DNA from: Streptomyces sp. PsTaAH-137
GTDB taxonomy: Bacteria; Actinomycetota; Actinomycetes; Streptomycetales; Streptomycetaceae
Assembly (NCBI RefSeq): GCF_003259365.1
Contig: NZ_QLLY01000003.1
Span: forward strand, 531,063 to 595,062
Length of the DNA: 64,000 nucleotides
Direction of reading: 5' to 3'
Positions 16,357-24,867 of this stretch are shown one piece after another (position 1 is the first letter of the stretch; the number at the start of each line of letters is the position of its first letter). A model generated the notes under the pieces. That model did not search any database and was not told where the DNA came from. It worked only from the letters and a program-made list of their open reading frames with translations. The position numbers and the translations under genes are program-made.

Positions 16357-17787
16357 TCACCCACCGGCCGAGCCACTTCCCGGCCGCGCCCGCGGCACCC
16401 GTACCGTCACCTTCAGGCCGTGCGGCTCGTTCGGGGCGTACGCGATCGAGCCACCGCCCGCCGTCAGCAGGGCGCGGGAGATCGACAGGCCGAGACCCGA
16501 GCCCTTGATGTTCTGGTGCCGGCCGCTGCGCCAGAACCGGTCGCCGATGCGGGACAGCTCCTCCTCGCGCAGGCCGGGGCCGCCGTCGGCGACCTCGACG
16601 GCCGTACTGCTGCCGTTCGCGGCGACGACGACGCGGACCTCCTCGCCCCGCGGGGTGAACTTCAGCGCGTTGTCGACCACGGCGTCCAGGGCGCTCGACA
16701 GGGCGACCGGATCGGCCCAGCCGGTCGCGGCCGGGCAGTCCGCGACGAGACGTACCCCCTTGTCCTCGGCGGTCAGCCGCCACGCCTCGACGCGCTCGGC
16801 CGCGAGTTCACCGATGTCGGTCAGCTGGAGGTCGGCGGCCGCGTGCTCGGCGAGCGCCAGGTCCAGCAGGTCGTCGAGGACCCGGGCCAGCCGCTTGCCC
16901 TCGGCCTGTACGGACGCGATCTCCTCGTTCCCCTCCGGCAGTTCGTAGGACAGCACCTCGATGCGCAGCAGCAGCGCCGCGAGCGGATTGCGCAACTGGT
17001 GCGAGGCGTCGGCGACGAAGGCGCGCTGCTGCTCCAGCACGTCCTCGACGTTGTCCGCCATCTCGTTGAACGACCGGGCCAGGCGCCTGAGTTCCGGCGG
17101 ACCGCCGGCGGCCGCGACCCGTGACTTCAGCCGCCCGGTGGCGATGTCGTGCGTGGTCGCGTCGAGCACGCGTACGGGCCGCAGGACCCAGCCCGTCAGG
17201 CGCAGCGCGGCCCCCACGGCGAGCAGCATCGCGGCCACCTCACCGAGTGCGATGACCGCCCAGCCGCGTAACGTCTTGGCCCGCATCGTGGCGGTGGGCG
17301 AGTCCGTGACGACGACGGCGACGACATCGCCGTCCCGGATCACGGGCGAGGCGACGACGATGCGGCCCTCCCGCTGCCACGGCCACACCTGAGGCGGATC
17401 GTGGCTCCCGCGCGAGTACAACGCCTCCTCGAAGGCGGCGTGCAACTGCCCGTCGGCCGGAACCCGGAACGCGCCGGGCGCCCGCCCCATGGGAGGCACG
17501 TCGGGTTCGCGGTAGAAGACGCCGGCCCTTATCCCGTAGACGTCGTAGTAGCGGGCGAGTTCCTTCTGGAGGGTCTGCCGGCGCTCGTCGGTCTCGGTCT
17601 CGCCGCTGCCCTCGGAGCGCGTGGTGACGAACTGGGCGAGGGAGGCGAAGCGGGCGGTGTCGTCGATGCGGTCCACGACGACCTTCTGCTGCTGCGCGGA
17701 GGCCAAGCTCACCGCGAGCGGGAAGCCGAGCGCGAGCAGCACGCCCGCCATGAGGACGATGAGCAGCGGAAGCAGCCGTGCGCGCAC
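16357..17787 (-). CDS. gluK: Sensor histidine kinase GluK
   Basis: A roughly 476-residue membrane sensor kinase. One transmembrane helix lies near residues 5-27 and a second near 170-195 ([18 protein letters not shown]), flanking an extracytoplasmic sensor region. A HAMP domain follows ([19 protein letters not shown]). The HisKA box is [21 protein letters not shown] (phospho-His in SHQ) and the ATPase domain has NALKFTP, ADGGPGL and [12 protein letters not shown] at 17787 is preceded by AGGA; the upstream in-frame extension overlaps the regulator gene. It lies 16 bp after gluR. Position next to gluABCD matches the GluR-GluK glutamate-sensing pair described in Streptomyces coelicolor. Confidence 0.85.
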   Translation of the reverse strand: MRARLLPLLIVLMAGVLLALGFPLAVSLASAQQQKVVVDRIDDTARFASLAQFVTTRSEGSGETETDERRQTLQKELARYYDVYGIRAGVFYREPDVPPMGRAPGAFRVPADGQLHAAFEEALYSRGSHDPPQVWPWQREGRIVVASPVIRDGDVVAVVVTDSPTATMRAKTLRGWAVIALGEVAAMLLAVGAALRLTGWVLRPVRVLDATTHDIATGRLKSRVAAAGGPPELRRLARSFNEMADNVEDVLEQQRAFVADASHQLRNPLAALLLRIEVLSYELPEGNEEIASVQAEGKRLARVLDDLLDLALAEHAAADLQLTDIGELAAERVEAWRLTAEDKGVRLVADCPAATGWADPVALSSALDAVVDNALKFTPRGEEVRVVVAANGSSTAVEVADGGPGLREEELSRIGDRFWRSGRHQNIKGSGLGLSISRALLTAGGGSIAYAPNEPHGLKVTVRVPRARPGSGSAGG

Positions 17788-17803
17788 CGGTGGATCCTGT
17801 CCG

Positions 17804-18490
17804 CTACGCGGCCGGGGCGACGAGCCGGTAGCCCACGCCGCGCACGGTCTCGATGAGGGCGGGCATGCGCAGCTTGGAGCGCAGGGACGCCACGTGCACC
17901 TCGAGCGTCCGCCCGGTCCCCTCCCAACTGGTCTGCCACACCTCGGAGATGATCTGTTCCCTGCGGAAGACGACACCCGGCCGCTGCGCGAGCAGCGCCA
18001 GCAGGTCGAACTCCTTGCGGGTGAGCTGGACGACCGTCCCGTCCACCGTCACCTGCCGCGTCGGCAGATCGACGGCGACGCCCCCGAACCGCACCTCGTG
18101 GCCGACGGCCACGGCGGCCTCCTCCGGCACGCTGCGCCGGCTGACGGCATGGATGCGCGCGAGCAGCTCCCCGGTGTCGTAGGGCTTCACCACATAGTCG
18201 TCCGCGCCGAGATTGAGGCCGTGGATGCGGGACCGCACGTCCGCGCGCGCGGTCACCATGATCACGGGCGTCGACGTCCGCTTGCGGATCTTGCCGCACA
18301 CCTCGTACCCGTCCTGGTCCGGCAGGCCCAGGTCGAGGAGGACGACCCCGAAGGCATCGGCCTCCGGGACGAGGGCCTGGAGCGCCTCCTCGCCGTTGCG
18401 CGCGTGGCACACCTCGAAGCCGTGCCGGGACAGGACCGCCGACAGGGCCGCTGCCACGTGATCGTCGTCCTCGACGAGCAGCAGTCTCAT
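17804..18490 (-). CDS. gluR: OmpR-family response regulator GluR
   Basis: A 228-residue response regulator. The receiver domain (1-115) has the acidic pair EDDD, the phospho-acceptor Asp in [15 protein letters not shown] and the switch Lys in DDYVVKPYD. The C-terminal winged helix (about 130-225) reads [33 protein letters not shown] and [21 protein letters not shown]. It is transcribed with gluK and divergently from gluA. Together with the orthologous gene order, this supports control of the glutamate importer genes. The repeated GTTAYGY motifs in 18534-18680 are candidate targets. Confidence 0.88.
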   Translation of the reverse strand: MRLLLVEDDDHVAAALSAVLSRHGFEVCHARNGEEALQALVPEADAFGVVLLDLGLPDQDGYEVCGKIRKRTSTPVIMVTARADVRSRIHGLNLGADDYVVKPYDTGELLARIHAVSRRSVPEEAAVAVGHEVRFGGVAVDLPTRQVTVDGTVVQLTRKEFDLLALLAQRPGVVFRREQIISEVWQTSWEGTGRTLEVHVASLRSKLRMPALIETVRGVGYRLVAPAA

Positions 18491-18533
18491 TCCGGCCCCC
18501 TCAGGTTCATCGTCCGTCCGGCCGCGCGACTTC

Positions 18534-18726
18534 GTTACGCGCGACGCTCAAGGCATCCACGCCGATATATAAGGACGGCGTCAAGGGACTTCTGGTTACG
18601 TCCGTGTTCCGTTATGCACCCGGTACGCAGGGGCGCGCCCCCTTCACACATAGTGTCCGGTTGCGGCCCGATCGTTATGCTCAATTTCCCCTCAGATGTA
18701 ATGACGCTGGTCGTACGGGGTTACTA
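18534..18726. promoter_or_regulatory. gluR/gluA divergent region with GTTAYGY repeats
   Basis: Within the 273-bp intergenic region (18491-18763), heptamers GTTACGC (18534), GTTACGT (18595), GTTATGC (18611) and GTTATGC (18674), plus GTTACTA (18720), recur on the plus strand. A local A+T-rich TATATA lies near 18566. These repeats are candidate GluR sites or promoter elements; no consensus housekeeping promoter was convincing. Confidence 0.35.
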
Positions 18727-18763
18727 CTGTCCTCCCAACCGAGGAGGATGGAGCAAGACCCCG

Positions 18764-19543
18764 ATGACCGAAGTTTCGGTGACCAAGGACGCCACTCCCC
18801 CCGCGGGCGACGCGCTGGTCGCGCTGAGCGAAGTCAACAAGCACTTCGGCTCGCTGCACGTGCTCCAGGACATCGACCTGACCATCGCCCGAGGCGAGGT
18901 CGTGGTCGTCATCGGCCCGTCGGGTTCCGGCAAGTCGACGTTGTGCCGCACGATCAACCGGCTGGAGACCATCGACTCCGGCGCCATCTCGATCGACGGC
19001 AAGCCGCTGCCCCAGGAGGGCAAGGAACTGGCCAGGCTGCGCGCGGACGTGGGCATGGTCTTCCAGTCCTTCAACCTCTTCGCGCACAAGACGGTGCTGG
19101 AGAACGTGACGCTGGGACAGATCAAGGTCCGCAAGGTGTCCAAGAGCCAGGCCGAGGAGAAGGCCCGCACGCTCCTCGACCGGGTCGGCGTCGGCGCGCA
19201 GGCGGACAAGTACCCCGCGCAGCTCTCCGGCGGCCAGCAGCAGCGCGTCGCCATCGCACGGGCACTGGCGATGGACCCCAAGGTGATGCTCTTCGACGAG
19301 CCGACATCGGCGCTCGACCCGGAGATGATCAACGAGGTCCTCGAAGTGATGCAGCAGCTCGCCCGGGACGGCATGACCATGGTCGTGGTCACGCACGAGA
19401 TGGGCTTCGCCCGCTCGGCGGCGAACCGCGTCGTCTTCATGGCGGACGGCCGCATCGTCGAGGAGGCCGTCCCCGACCAGTTCTTCAGCAACCCGCGCAG
19501 TGATCGGGCCAAGGACTTCCTGTCGAAGATCCTGCACCACTGA
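18764..19543 (+). CDS. gluA: Glutamate ABC importer ATPase GluA
   Basis: A 259-residue ATPase of the polar amino-acid importer class. Motifs in order: Walker [14 protein letters not shown] (about residues 60-72), Q-loop [16 protein letters not shown], signature [16 protein letters not shown], Walker [14 protein letters not shown] and switch His [12 protein letters not shown] at 18764 has GGAG 10 nt upstream; the stronger GAGGAGG at 18741 is farther off. The first gene of gluABCD, it powers uptake of glutamate and related acidic amino acids through GluC-GluD. The long open frame extending left of this start is antisense to gluK and gluR. Confidence 0.93.
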   Translation: MTEVSVTKDATPPAGDALVALSEVNKHFGSLHVLQDIDLTIARGEVVVVIGPSGSGKSTLCRTINRLETIDSGAISIDGKPLPQEGKELARLRADVGMVFQSFNLFAHKTVLENVTLGQIKVRKVSKSQAEEKARTLLDRVGVGAQADKYPAQLSGGQQQRVAIARALAMDPKVMLFDEPTSALDPEMINEVLEVMQQLARDGMTMVVVTHEMGFARSAANRVVFMADGRIVEEAVPDQFFSNPRSDRAKDFLSKILHH

Positions 19544-19635
19544 ACACGCGCCGCACACGCGCCCTCAAGTGAGGTCCCGCGCGCGCGTGTTGTGATTTCC
19601 GACTGCCGATTCTGCCGACACGAAGGATGTTCACC

Positions 19636-20559
19636 ATGAAGCTCCGCAAGTCCGCCGCGATCGCCGCCACGGTCGCCGCCCTCGCCCTGACCGCCACGGC
19701 CTGTGGCGGCGAGTCCGGCAACGCCGGTGACAAGCCGGCCGGTTCCACCGGCGGCAAGGACCAGCCGAAGCTGCCCACCTACAAGGTCGCCTCGAACGTC
19801 AGCATCGACTCGGCGACCCTGAAGAAGGCCCAGAAGGCCGGCAAGCTCGTCATCGGCGCCAAGAACGACCAGCCGTACCTCGGCTTCGAGGACACCGACG
19901 GCAAGCGGTCCGGCTTCGACATCGAGATCGCCAAGATGGTCGCCGCCGACCTCGGTTTCAAGCCGTCGCAGCTCGAGTTCAAGACGGTCGACTCGAACGT
20001 CCGTGAGACCACCATCTCCAAGGGCGAGGTCGACCTCTACGTCGGCACGTACACGATCAACGACGAGCGTAAGAAGCAGGTCGGCTTCGCCGGTCCGTAC
20101 TTCAAGGCGGGCGCCGACCTCCTGGTCCGCACGGCGGACGAGAAGAAGATCACCGGCACCGACTCGATCAAGGGCAAGACGGTCTGCTCCATCAAGGGCT
20201 CGACCCCGCTGCAGGAGATCAAGAAGCCCAAGTACGGCGCGAAGACCATCGAGCTGTCCAAGTACTCCGAGTGCGTCCAGCAGCTGCTGAACAACGAGGT
20301 CGACGCCGTCACCACCGACGACGCCATCCTCAAGGGGTACGCGGCCCAGCGTCCGACCAAGCTGCACGTCGTGGGCAAGCCCTTCACCGAGGAGCCCTAC
20401 GGCGTCGGCATGAACAAGGACGACAAGGCGCTGCGCGACGCGGTGAACAACGCCCTTGAGGCGCACGAGAAGAACGGCGACTACAAGAAGGCGTACGACG
20501 CGACGCTCGGCCTGTCCAACTCCGCGTACACCGAGCCGCCGGCCCTCGAGCGCTACTGA
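19636..20559 (+). CDS. gluB: Glutamate-binding lipoprotein GluB
   Basis: A 307-residue solute-binding protein (type II, SBP_bac_3). The lipoprotein signal ends at LALTATACGG, so it is anchored outside the membrane. The ligand domain shows GKLVIGAKNDQPYLGFED, RSGFDIEIAKMVAADLG, GEVDLYVGTYTINDERKKQVGFAGPYF and CVQQLLNNEVDAVTTDD. ATG at 19636 has GAAGG about 8 nt upstream; an in-frame ATG at 19627 overlaps that ribosome binding site and is less likely. It is followed by two hairpins that probably keep binding-protein mRNA more abundant than the permease mRNA. It delivers glutamate to GluC/GluD. Confidence 0.93.
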   Translation: MKLRKSAAIAATVAALALTATACGGESGNAGDKPAGSTGGKDQPKLPTYKVASNVSIDSATLKKAQKAGKLVIGAKNDQPYLGFEDTDGKRSGFDIEIAKMVAADLGFKPSQLEFKTVDSNVRETTISKGEVDLYVGTYTINDERKKQVGFAGPYFKAGADLLVRTADEKKITGTDSIKGKTVCSIKGSTPLQEIKKPKYGAKTIELSKYSECVQQLLNNEVDAVTTDDAILKGYAAQRPTKLHVVGKPFTEEPYGVGMNKDDKALRDAVNNALEAHEKNGDYKKAYDATLGLSNSAYTEPPALERY

Positions 20560-20564
20560 TCACC

Positions 20565-20623
20565 CTCCTCAGTTACTGAGGAGCAGGTCCGGGTCACGGG
20601 CACACCCCCGCGGTGTGCCCGTG
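20565..20623 (+). promoter_or_regulatory. Two intercistronic hairpins between gluB and gluC
   Basis: The first stem is CTCCTCAG/CTGAGGAG (20565-20572 with 20576-20583) with a 3-nt loop. The second is CACGGGCACAC/GTGTGCCCGTG (20595-20605 with 20613-20623) with a 7-nt loop. Both follow the gluB stop at once. They probably stabilise upstream mRNA or partly terminate, giving more binding protein than permease. Confidence 0.6.
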
Positions 20624-20669
20624 GCGCGGCCCCAGTCGCCCGTCCGCCGCCGCCCACGAGGACATCCCC

Positions 20670-21317
20670 GTGAACGTATTGCTCGACTATCTCCCGGAGT
20701 TCCGCGAGGGGTTCATAGGCACCGTCCTGCTGACCCTGGCCAGCGGGGTTCTGGCGATGGTGCTCGGCGTTCTCATCGCCGGGTTCCGTGTCTCCCCCGT
20801 CCCTCCCCTGCGCCTGTTCGGCACCGCGTGGGTGACGCTGTTCCGCAACACCCCGCTGACGCTGCTCTTCCTCATCATCTGGTTCGTCATCCCGCCGCTG
20901 TTCGGGCTGAGCATCAGCCCGTGGGCCAAGGCGCTCATCGCACTGGGCTGCTACACGTCGGCGTTCGTCTGTGAAGCCGTGCGGTCGGGCTTCAACACCG
21001 TGCCGCTGGGCCAGGCCGAGGCCGCCCGGTCGATCGGGATGACCTTCTCGCAGACCCTGCGCATGATCATCCTGCCGCAGGCGACGCGGACCGTACTGCC
21101 GCCGCTCAGCTCGATCTTCATCGCGCTGACCAAGAACTCCGCCATCGCGGGCGCGTTCAGCGTCGCCGAGCTCTTCGGCGTGCAGAAGCTGCTGAGCGAC
21201 AAGGGCTACGCGGCCGGCCTGATCTTCGTCTGGGTGGCCCTCGGCTACCTGATCATCACCTTCGCCATCAGCGGTCTGTTCCGGCTGCTCGAGCGCCGCA
21301 TGGGGGTCGCACGATGA
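20670..21317 (+). CDS. gluC: Glutamate ABC importer permease GluC
   Basis: A 215-residue amino-acid importer permease (HisM/GlnP type) with about five transmembrane helices. The first is GTVLLTLASGVLAMVLGVLIAGF. The typical segments WVTLFRNTPLTLLFLIIWF and the coupling-loop EAARSIGMTFSQTLRMIILPQATRTVLPP, which docks on GluA, are plain. GTG at 20670 with GAGGA upstream fits better than the ATG 57 bp earlier. Its stop overlaps the gluD start (ATGA), indicating coupled synthesis of the two permease halves. Confidence 0.92.
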   Translation: MNVLLDYLPEFREGFIGTVLLTLASGVLAMVLGVLIAGFRVSPVPPLRLFGTAWVTLFRNTPLTLLFLIIWFVIPPLFGLSISPWAKALIALGCYTSAFVCEAVRSGFNTVPLGQAEAARSIGMTFSQTLRMIILPQATRTVLPPLSSIFIALTKNSAIAGAFSVAELFGVQKLLSDKGYAAGLIFVWVALGYLIITFAISGLFRLLERRMGVAR

Positions 21318-22246
21318 GTGGTTCGAGCGTCCTGTACGACGCGCCCGGCCCCAAGGCCCGGGTGCGCAACCGGATCTACACGATCGTCGGTTCCCTCGCG
21401 GTGCTCGGCCTGATCGGTTTCACGCTCTACCGGATGAACGTGACGGGCCAGCTGAAGCCCGAGGTCTGGAACATCTTCAACAACGCGGGTGTGCGCACCA
21501 ACATCCGCGACGGTGTGCTCACCACCCTGAAGGTGTTCGCCGTCGCCGGAGTGCTCTCCCTGGTGCTCGGCCTGCTGCTCGCGGTCGCCCGGCTCTCCGA
21601 GCACAAGGCGGTCAGCTGGGTCGCCACCGGCTTCATCGAGCTGTTCCGCGCGATCCCGCTGCTGATCACCATCTACGCCTTGTGGGTGCTTTTCCTCACC
21701 TACAAAGAGAACCTCGGGACCGTCGGCGACAACGCCGCCTTCTGGGCCCTGGTCATCGGCCTGACCGTCTACAACGGCTGTGTCCAGGCCGAGGTCATCC
21801 GGGCCGGTATCAACGCCGTACCGCGCGGTCAGGTGGAAGCGGCGTACGCACTGGGTCTGCGCAAGACCCAGGTGATGACGATGCTGCTGCTGCCGCAGGC
21901 CGTCCGCGCGATGCTGCCGACGATGATCAGCCAGCTCGTGGTGACCCTGAAGGACACCTCGCTCGGCTACATCATCACGTACAGCGAGCTGCTGTTCGCC
22001 GCCCGCACCCTGGCCAACAACATCATCGTCAACGGCGAGAACCCGATCACCGCGGTGGTCATCGTCGTCGGCGCGATCTACATCGCGATGTGTCTGGCCC
22101 TGTCCGGCCTCGCCAACTGGATCGAGCGACGCGGCCGGCGCACCCCGAAGGGCATCGCGGTGGCCCCGGCGGCCGAGCCCATCGTGGAGATGTCGGAGAT
22201 CCAGCAGACTCTGCGCGGGCCGTCGGGCGGCGGCACCGGCAACTGA
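21314..22246 (+). CDS. gluD: Glutamate ABC importer permease GluD
   Basis: A 310-residue second permease of the glutamate importer. It has a longer N-terminal cytoplasmic stretch and a first helix near IYTIVGSLAVLGLIGFTLYRM, then the permease core with ELFRAIPLLITIYALWVLF and the ATPase-contact loop EAAYALGLRKTQVMTMLLLPQAVRAMLP. The polar C-terminal tail of about 40 residues is not conserved structure. It is translationally coupled to gluC by a 4-bp overlap and is followed by a strong hairpin terminator at 22280-22311, which closes the gluABCD operon. Confidence 0.92.
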   Translation: MSGSSVLYDAPGPKARVRNRIYTIVGSLAVLGLIGFTLYRMNVTGQLKPEVWNIFNNAGVRTNIRDGVLTTLKVFAVAGVLSLVLGLLLAVARLSEHKAVSWVATGFIELFRAIPLLITIYALWVLFLTYKENLGTVGDNAAFWALVIGLTVYNGCVQAEVIRAGINAVPRGQVEAAYALGLRKTQVMTMLLLPQAVRAMLPTMISQLVVTLKDTSLGYIITYSELLFAARTLANNIIVNGENPITAVVIVVGAIYIAMCLALSGLANWIERRGRRTPKGIAVAPAAEPIVEMSEIQQTLRGPSGGGTGN

Positions 22247-22279
22247 CCTGACGGATCCTCATCGACCGTTGAGGTATCA

Positions 22280-22311
22280 CGGAGGCAGTGGCGTACTCGC
22301 CACTGCCTCCG
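22280..22311 (+). terminator. gluABCD terminator hairpin
   Basis: CGGAGGCAGTGGCG (22280-22293) and CGCCACTGCCTCCG (22298-22311) form a perfect 14-bp stem with a 4-nt TACT loop, 33 bp after the gluD stop. No U tract follows, as is common in this group. Confidence 0.8.
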
Positions 22312-22449
22312 TCACTTGACGCAAGCACCGGCAATGGGTTGCATACGCTCTGTGAACGCGCACCCCGCTCCAACTGCCCCTTCCTGTAAGTTCAGTACTT
22401 CGCCCGCGCCGTGCAGCGCGGCGCCGCACGGGGCAGGAGGGGCCGCGCC

Positions 22450-24084
22450 GTGGATCCGGTGATCGTCGTCGGCGCGGGCCCGGTGGGTCTCACGCTGTCC
22501 CTGGCTCTGGCCCGCCAGGGCGTACCGTCCGTGGTCCTCGACGAGGGGCCCGGCAAGGACGAGCCGCGCCCCGCCCGCACGGTCGTCCTGCGCGAGGACA
22601 CCGCCGCGCTCGCCGAGCGCCTGTCCGGTGCCTCCTTCGACGCGCTCGGCTCCCGCTGGACCGGCTGGCGCTCGCTGCGCCGCAAGCAGGAGATGCGGGT
22701 CCTCACGTTCGGTGAGGACGACGCGCTGCCCGCCCCGCTGCACATCGCCCAGCACGATCTGACCGGCGCCCTGCGCGCCGCCGTCGCCAGGGAACGCCTG
22801 GTCAAGCTCTCCACCGACAGCCGCCTCGACTCGATCGAGGAGGACAGGAACGGGCTGACGGCACACACGCGCGGCCCCAAGGGGGCCTACTGGCGGGGCA
22901 GTTATCTGGTCGGCTGCGACGGCCCCCGGTCGACCGTGCGCAAGCTCCTCGACATCCGCTTCCCGGGCCGCACGGCCGTCGAACGGCACGCGGTCGCCGC
23001 GCTGCGCACGGAACTTCCCTGGCCCGGTCAGGCGTTGCTCCATCGCAACCCTCCGTGGCGGACGTCGGGTCCTTCCGGCGCGGAGGTCGTCGGCCGCCCA
23101 CTGGCCGACGGCGTCTGGCGCCTGGACTGGCTGCTGCCGCCGCGCAGCGACCTGGTCACGCCCGACGTACTGGTGACCCGCATCCGGGAGACCCTCGCGG
23201 GCTGGTGCGGCGGCTCCACACCCCCGTACGAGTTGCTGGACACGGGCGTGCACACCGTGCACCACCGCCTCGCCCGACGCTGGCGCGTGGGCCGCGCCTT
23301 CCTCGCCGGGGACTCCGCGCATCTGCTCGGCGCACTGGGCACCCAGGGCCTCGACGAGGGCCTGCGCGACGCCGACAACCTCGCCTGGAAACTGGCCCTG
23401 GCCTGGCACGACGGTCGCCGCCCCACCCCGGACGCCCTCCTCGACAGCTACCAGACGGAGCGCCGCGCCGCCGTCGCGGGCCGGCTGCGCGCCGCCGACC
23501 AGGCGCTGCCGATACTGCGGGGCGGCGGCGGACTGCGTTCGTACGTGCCCGGATCCGCCCGCGGCCATGACGCGCTGCTCACGGACGGTCACCTGGGATA
23601 CGGCCCGCTGGGCGCGCCCGGGGCGTACGCCGACTCGCCGCTCGCGCCGCCGCGCGCCGAGTCGCAGGTGGACGTGGGCACGGCGCCCGGCGGCCCGGCC
23701 GCCGATGTGCGGGTGACGGCGCCCGACGGCTCGTTCGTCAGTCTGCGCGACCGGTTCGGCCTGGGGCCTCTGCTCGTGGTCCTGGTGGCGCCCGGCACCG
23801 GCGTGTGGGACCGCAAGCACTGGATGTCGGCGGGGCTCATGCCCCGGCTCGCGGCCGCGGTCTCCGCGCTCCCGCACGAGGCCGAACTGCTCGTCGCGGA
23901 GAGCTACCCGGACGCCCCCGCCCACACGGTGCTGCTGATCCGGCCCGACGGGCACCTCGTCACGGCGCTGAGCGGAGTGCGCCCGGCCGAGCTGTACGAA
24001 GCGGCGCGGACGGCGCTCGGCGACCCGGAGCCGGCCGTGGAGGAGCCCGCGCGGGCCGCGTCGGAGGTGAGCGGCGCTTCGTGA
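22450..24084 (+). CDS. FAD-dependent aromatic-type monooxygenase
   Basis: A 544-residue flavoprotein monooxygenase of the PHBH/TfdB-like group. The N-terminal FAD motif is VIVVGAGPVGLTLSLALARQGV, the second conserved block is YLVGCDGPRSTVRKLL, and the third is RAFLAGDSAHLLGALGTQGLDEGLRDADNLAWKLA. The C-terminal thioredoxin-like domain (about 420-530) is typical of MhpA/TfdB and polyketide hydroxylases. It should use NAD(P)H and O2 to hydroxylate a ring compound; the substrate is unknown. GTG at 22450 follows GGAGG at a good distance. It stands alone between the glu terminator and the cysteine leader region. Confidence 0.85.
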   Translation: MDPVIVVGAGPVGLTLSLALARQGVPSVVLDEGPGKDEPRPARTVVLREDTAALAERLSGASFDALGSRWTGWRSLRRKQEMRVLTFGEDDALPAPLHIAQHDLTGALRAAVARERLVKLSTDSRLDSIEEDRNGLTAHTRGPKGAYWRGSYLVGCDGPRSTVRKLLDIRFPGRTAVERHAVAALRTELPWPGQALLHRNPPWRTSGPSGAEVVGRPLADGVWRLDWLLPPRSDLVTPDVLVTRIRETLAGWCGGSTPPYELLDTGVHTVHHRLARRWRVGRAFLAGDSAHLLGALGTQGLDEGLRDADNLAWKLALAWHDGRRPTPDALLDSYQTERRAAVAGRLRAADQALPILRGGGGLRSYVPGSARGHDALLTDGHLGYGPLGAPGAYADSPLAPPRAESQVDVGTAPGGPAADVRVTAPDGSFVSLRDRFGLGPLLVVLVAPGTGVWDRKHWMSAGLMPRLAAAVSALPHEAELLVAESYPDAPAHTVLLIRPDGHLVTALSGVRPAELYEAARTALGDPEPAVEEPARAASEVSGAS

Positions 24085-24109
24085 GCTTCGCGCGCCCCTT
24101 GAACAAGAG

Positions 24110-24138
24110 TTGACCGGCCCCTACCGCCATGGTGTACT
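24110..24138 (+). promoter_or_regulatory. Candidate promoter of the cysteine-leader operon
   Basis: TTGACC (24110-24115), a 17-bp spacer and TGTACT (24133-24138) would start transcription about 7-8 nt on, at or next to the GTG at 24146. This implies a leaderless first open frame. Confidence 0.45.
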
Positions 24139-24145
24139 CCGGAAC

Positions 24146-24238
24146 GTGACGACGATCGACACGAATGTGCGCCTGTGGCGGAGGGTCCATATGGACCTCG
24201 TCCGCTATGCGGGCTGCGTGTGTCGCCCGTCCTGCTGA
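24146..24238 (+). CDS. Cysteine-rich leader peptide upstream of cysteine dioxygenase
   Basis: A 30-codon frame begins at GTG 24146 and ends in YAGCVCRPSC followed by TGA, placing three Cys codons in the last seven. The middle reads RLWRRVHMDLVRY. Small arginine-rich leaders with terminal cysteine clusters precede sulfur-metabolism genes in Streptomyces, and polycysteine leaderless frames act as cysteine-responsive attenuators in mycobacteria. Here the next gene, 89 bp downstream, encodes cysteine dioxygenase, which consumes cysteine. The candidate promoter places the transcript start at this GTG. Attenuation is inferred: ribosome speed at the Cys codons would report cysteinyl-tRNA supply. Confidence 0.65.
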   Translation: MTTIDTNVRLWRRVHMDLVRYAGCVCRPSC

Positions 24239-24327
24239 ATTCGCCTTCTTCCTTTTCGCGCCCCACCGCTCCCCGGCCGTCCGCCGGGCGGTGGCGCGCG
24301 GTCTTCGCGAACCCCAGGACGGTTTCC

Positions 24328-24867
24328 GTGTCTCTACCCACCTCTGCGCCCGCTGCCTCCGCGTCCCCGGCCGCGGCGCCCACTCAGGCCGACCTCTTCG
24401 ACTTCGTCCGCCGCACCGCCGCGGACCAGGACCTCATCGCCTCCCTGCCGCTCGATCCCGAAGGCCGTACGTGGGTGCGTCTTGAGGGCCCCGGCGGCAG
24501 CGAGGCGTGGCTCATCGGCTGGCCGCCCGGAACCGGCACCGGCTGGCACGACCACGCGAACTCGGTCGGCGCCTTCCTGACCGCGTCCGGCGCGCTGACG
24601 GAGAACTCGCTCGCCGCCCGGCTGCCCACCGACGGCTGGAAGACCCTGGAGCTGTCCGAGGGCTTCGACAGGGTGCGGCGGTTGCGGACGGGCCAGGGCC
24701 GCGGCTTCGGCCGCCACCATGTCCACGAGGTCCTGAACGAGTCACCTACCGAGCACGCCGTCTCGGTGCACGCCTACTACCCGCCGCTCCCGCAGATCCG
24801 GCGCTACAGCCGCACCGGCCCGCTGCTGCGCCTGGAGTCGGTGGAGCGCCCGGAGGACTGGCAGTGA
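24328..24867 (+). CDS. Cysteine dioxygenase family protein
   Basis: A 179-residue cupin-type thiol dioxygenase expected to oxidise L-cysteine to cysteine sulfinate with a non-haem iron centre. The 3-His site is visible as GTGWHDHANSVGAF (two His) and FGRHHVHEVLNE (third His region), and RTWVRLEGPGGSEAWLIGWPPG is typical of bacterial CDO. The protein starts at GTG 24328 with AGGACGG upstream. A longer in-frame extension from 24175 overlaps the leader peptide and is not credible. The first 30 residues are Ala/Pro/Ser-rich. Its stop overlaps the rhodanese start (GTGA). Confidence 0.87.
   Translation: MSLPTSAPAASASPAAAPTQADLFDFVRRTAADQDLIASLPLDPEGRTWVRLEGPGGSEAWLIGWPPGTGTGWHDHANSVGAFLTASGALTENSLAARLPTDGWKTLELSEGFDRVRRLRTGQGRGFGRHHVHEVLNESPTEHAVSVHAYYPPLPQIRRYSRTGPLLRLESVERPEDWQ

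Noticed and set aside
22316..22349. Promoter TTGACG...TACGCT before the flavin monooxygenase
   Set aside because: The spacer is 22 bp, too long for the housekeeping consensus, so it was not listed.
24175..24327. N-terminally extended cysteine dioxygenase starting at 24175
   Set aside because: The extension overlaps the cysteine leader frame and reads as a Ser/Pro/Arg-rich non-domain. GTG 24328 with AGGACGG fits the family length.
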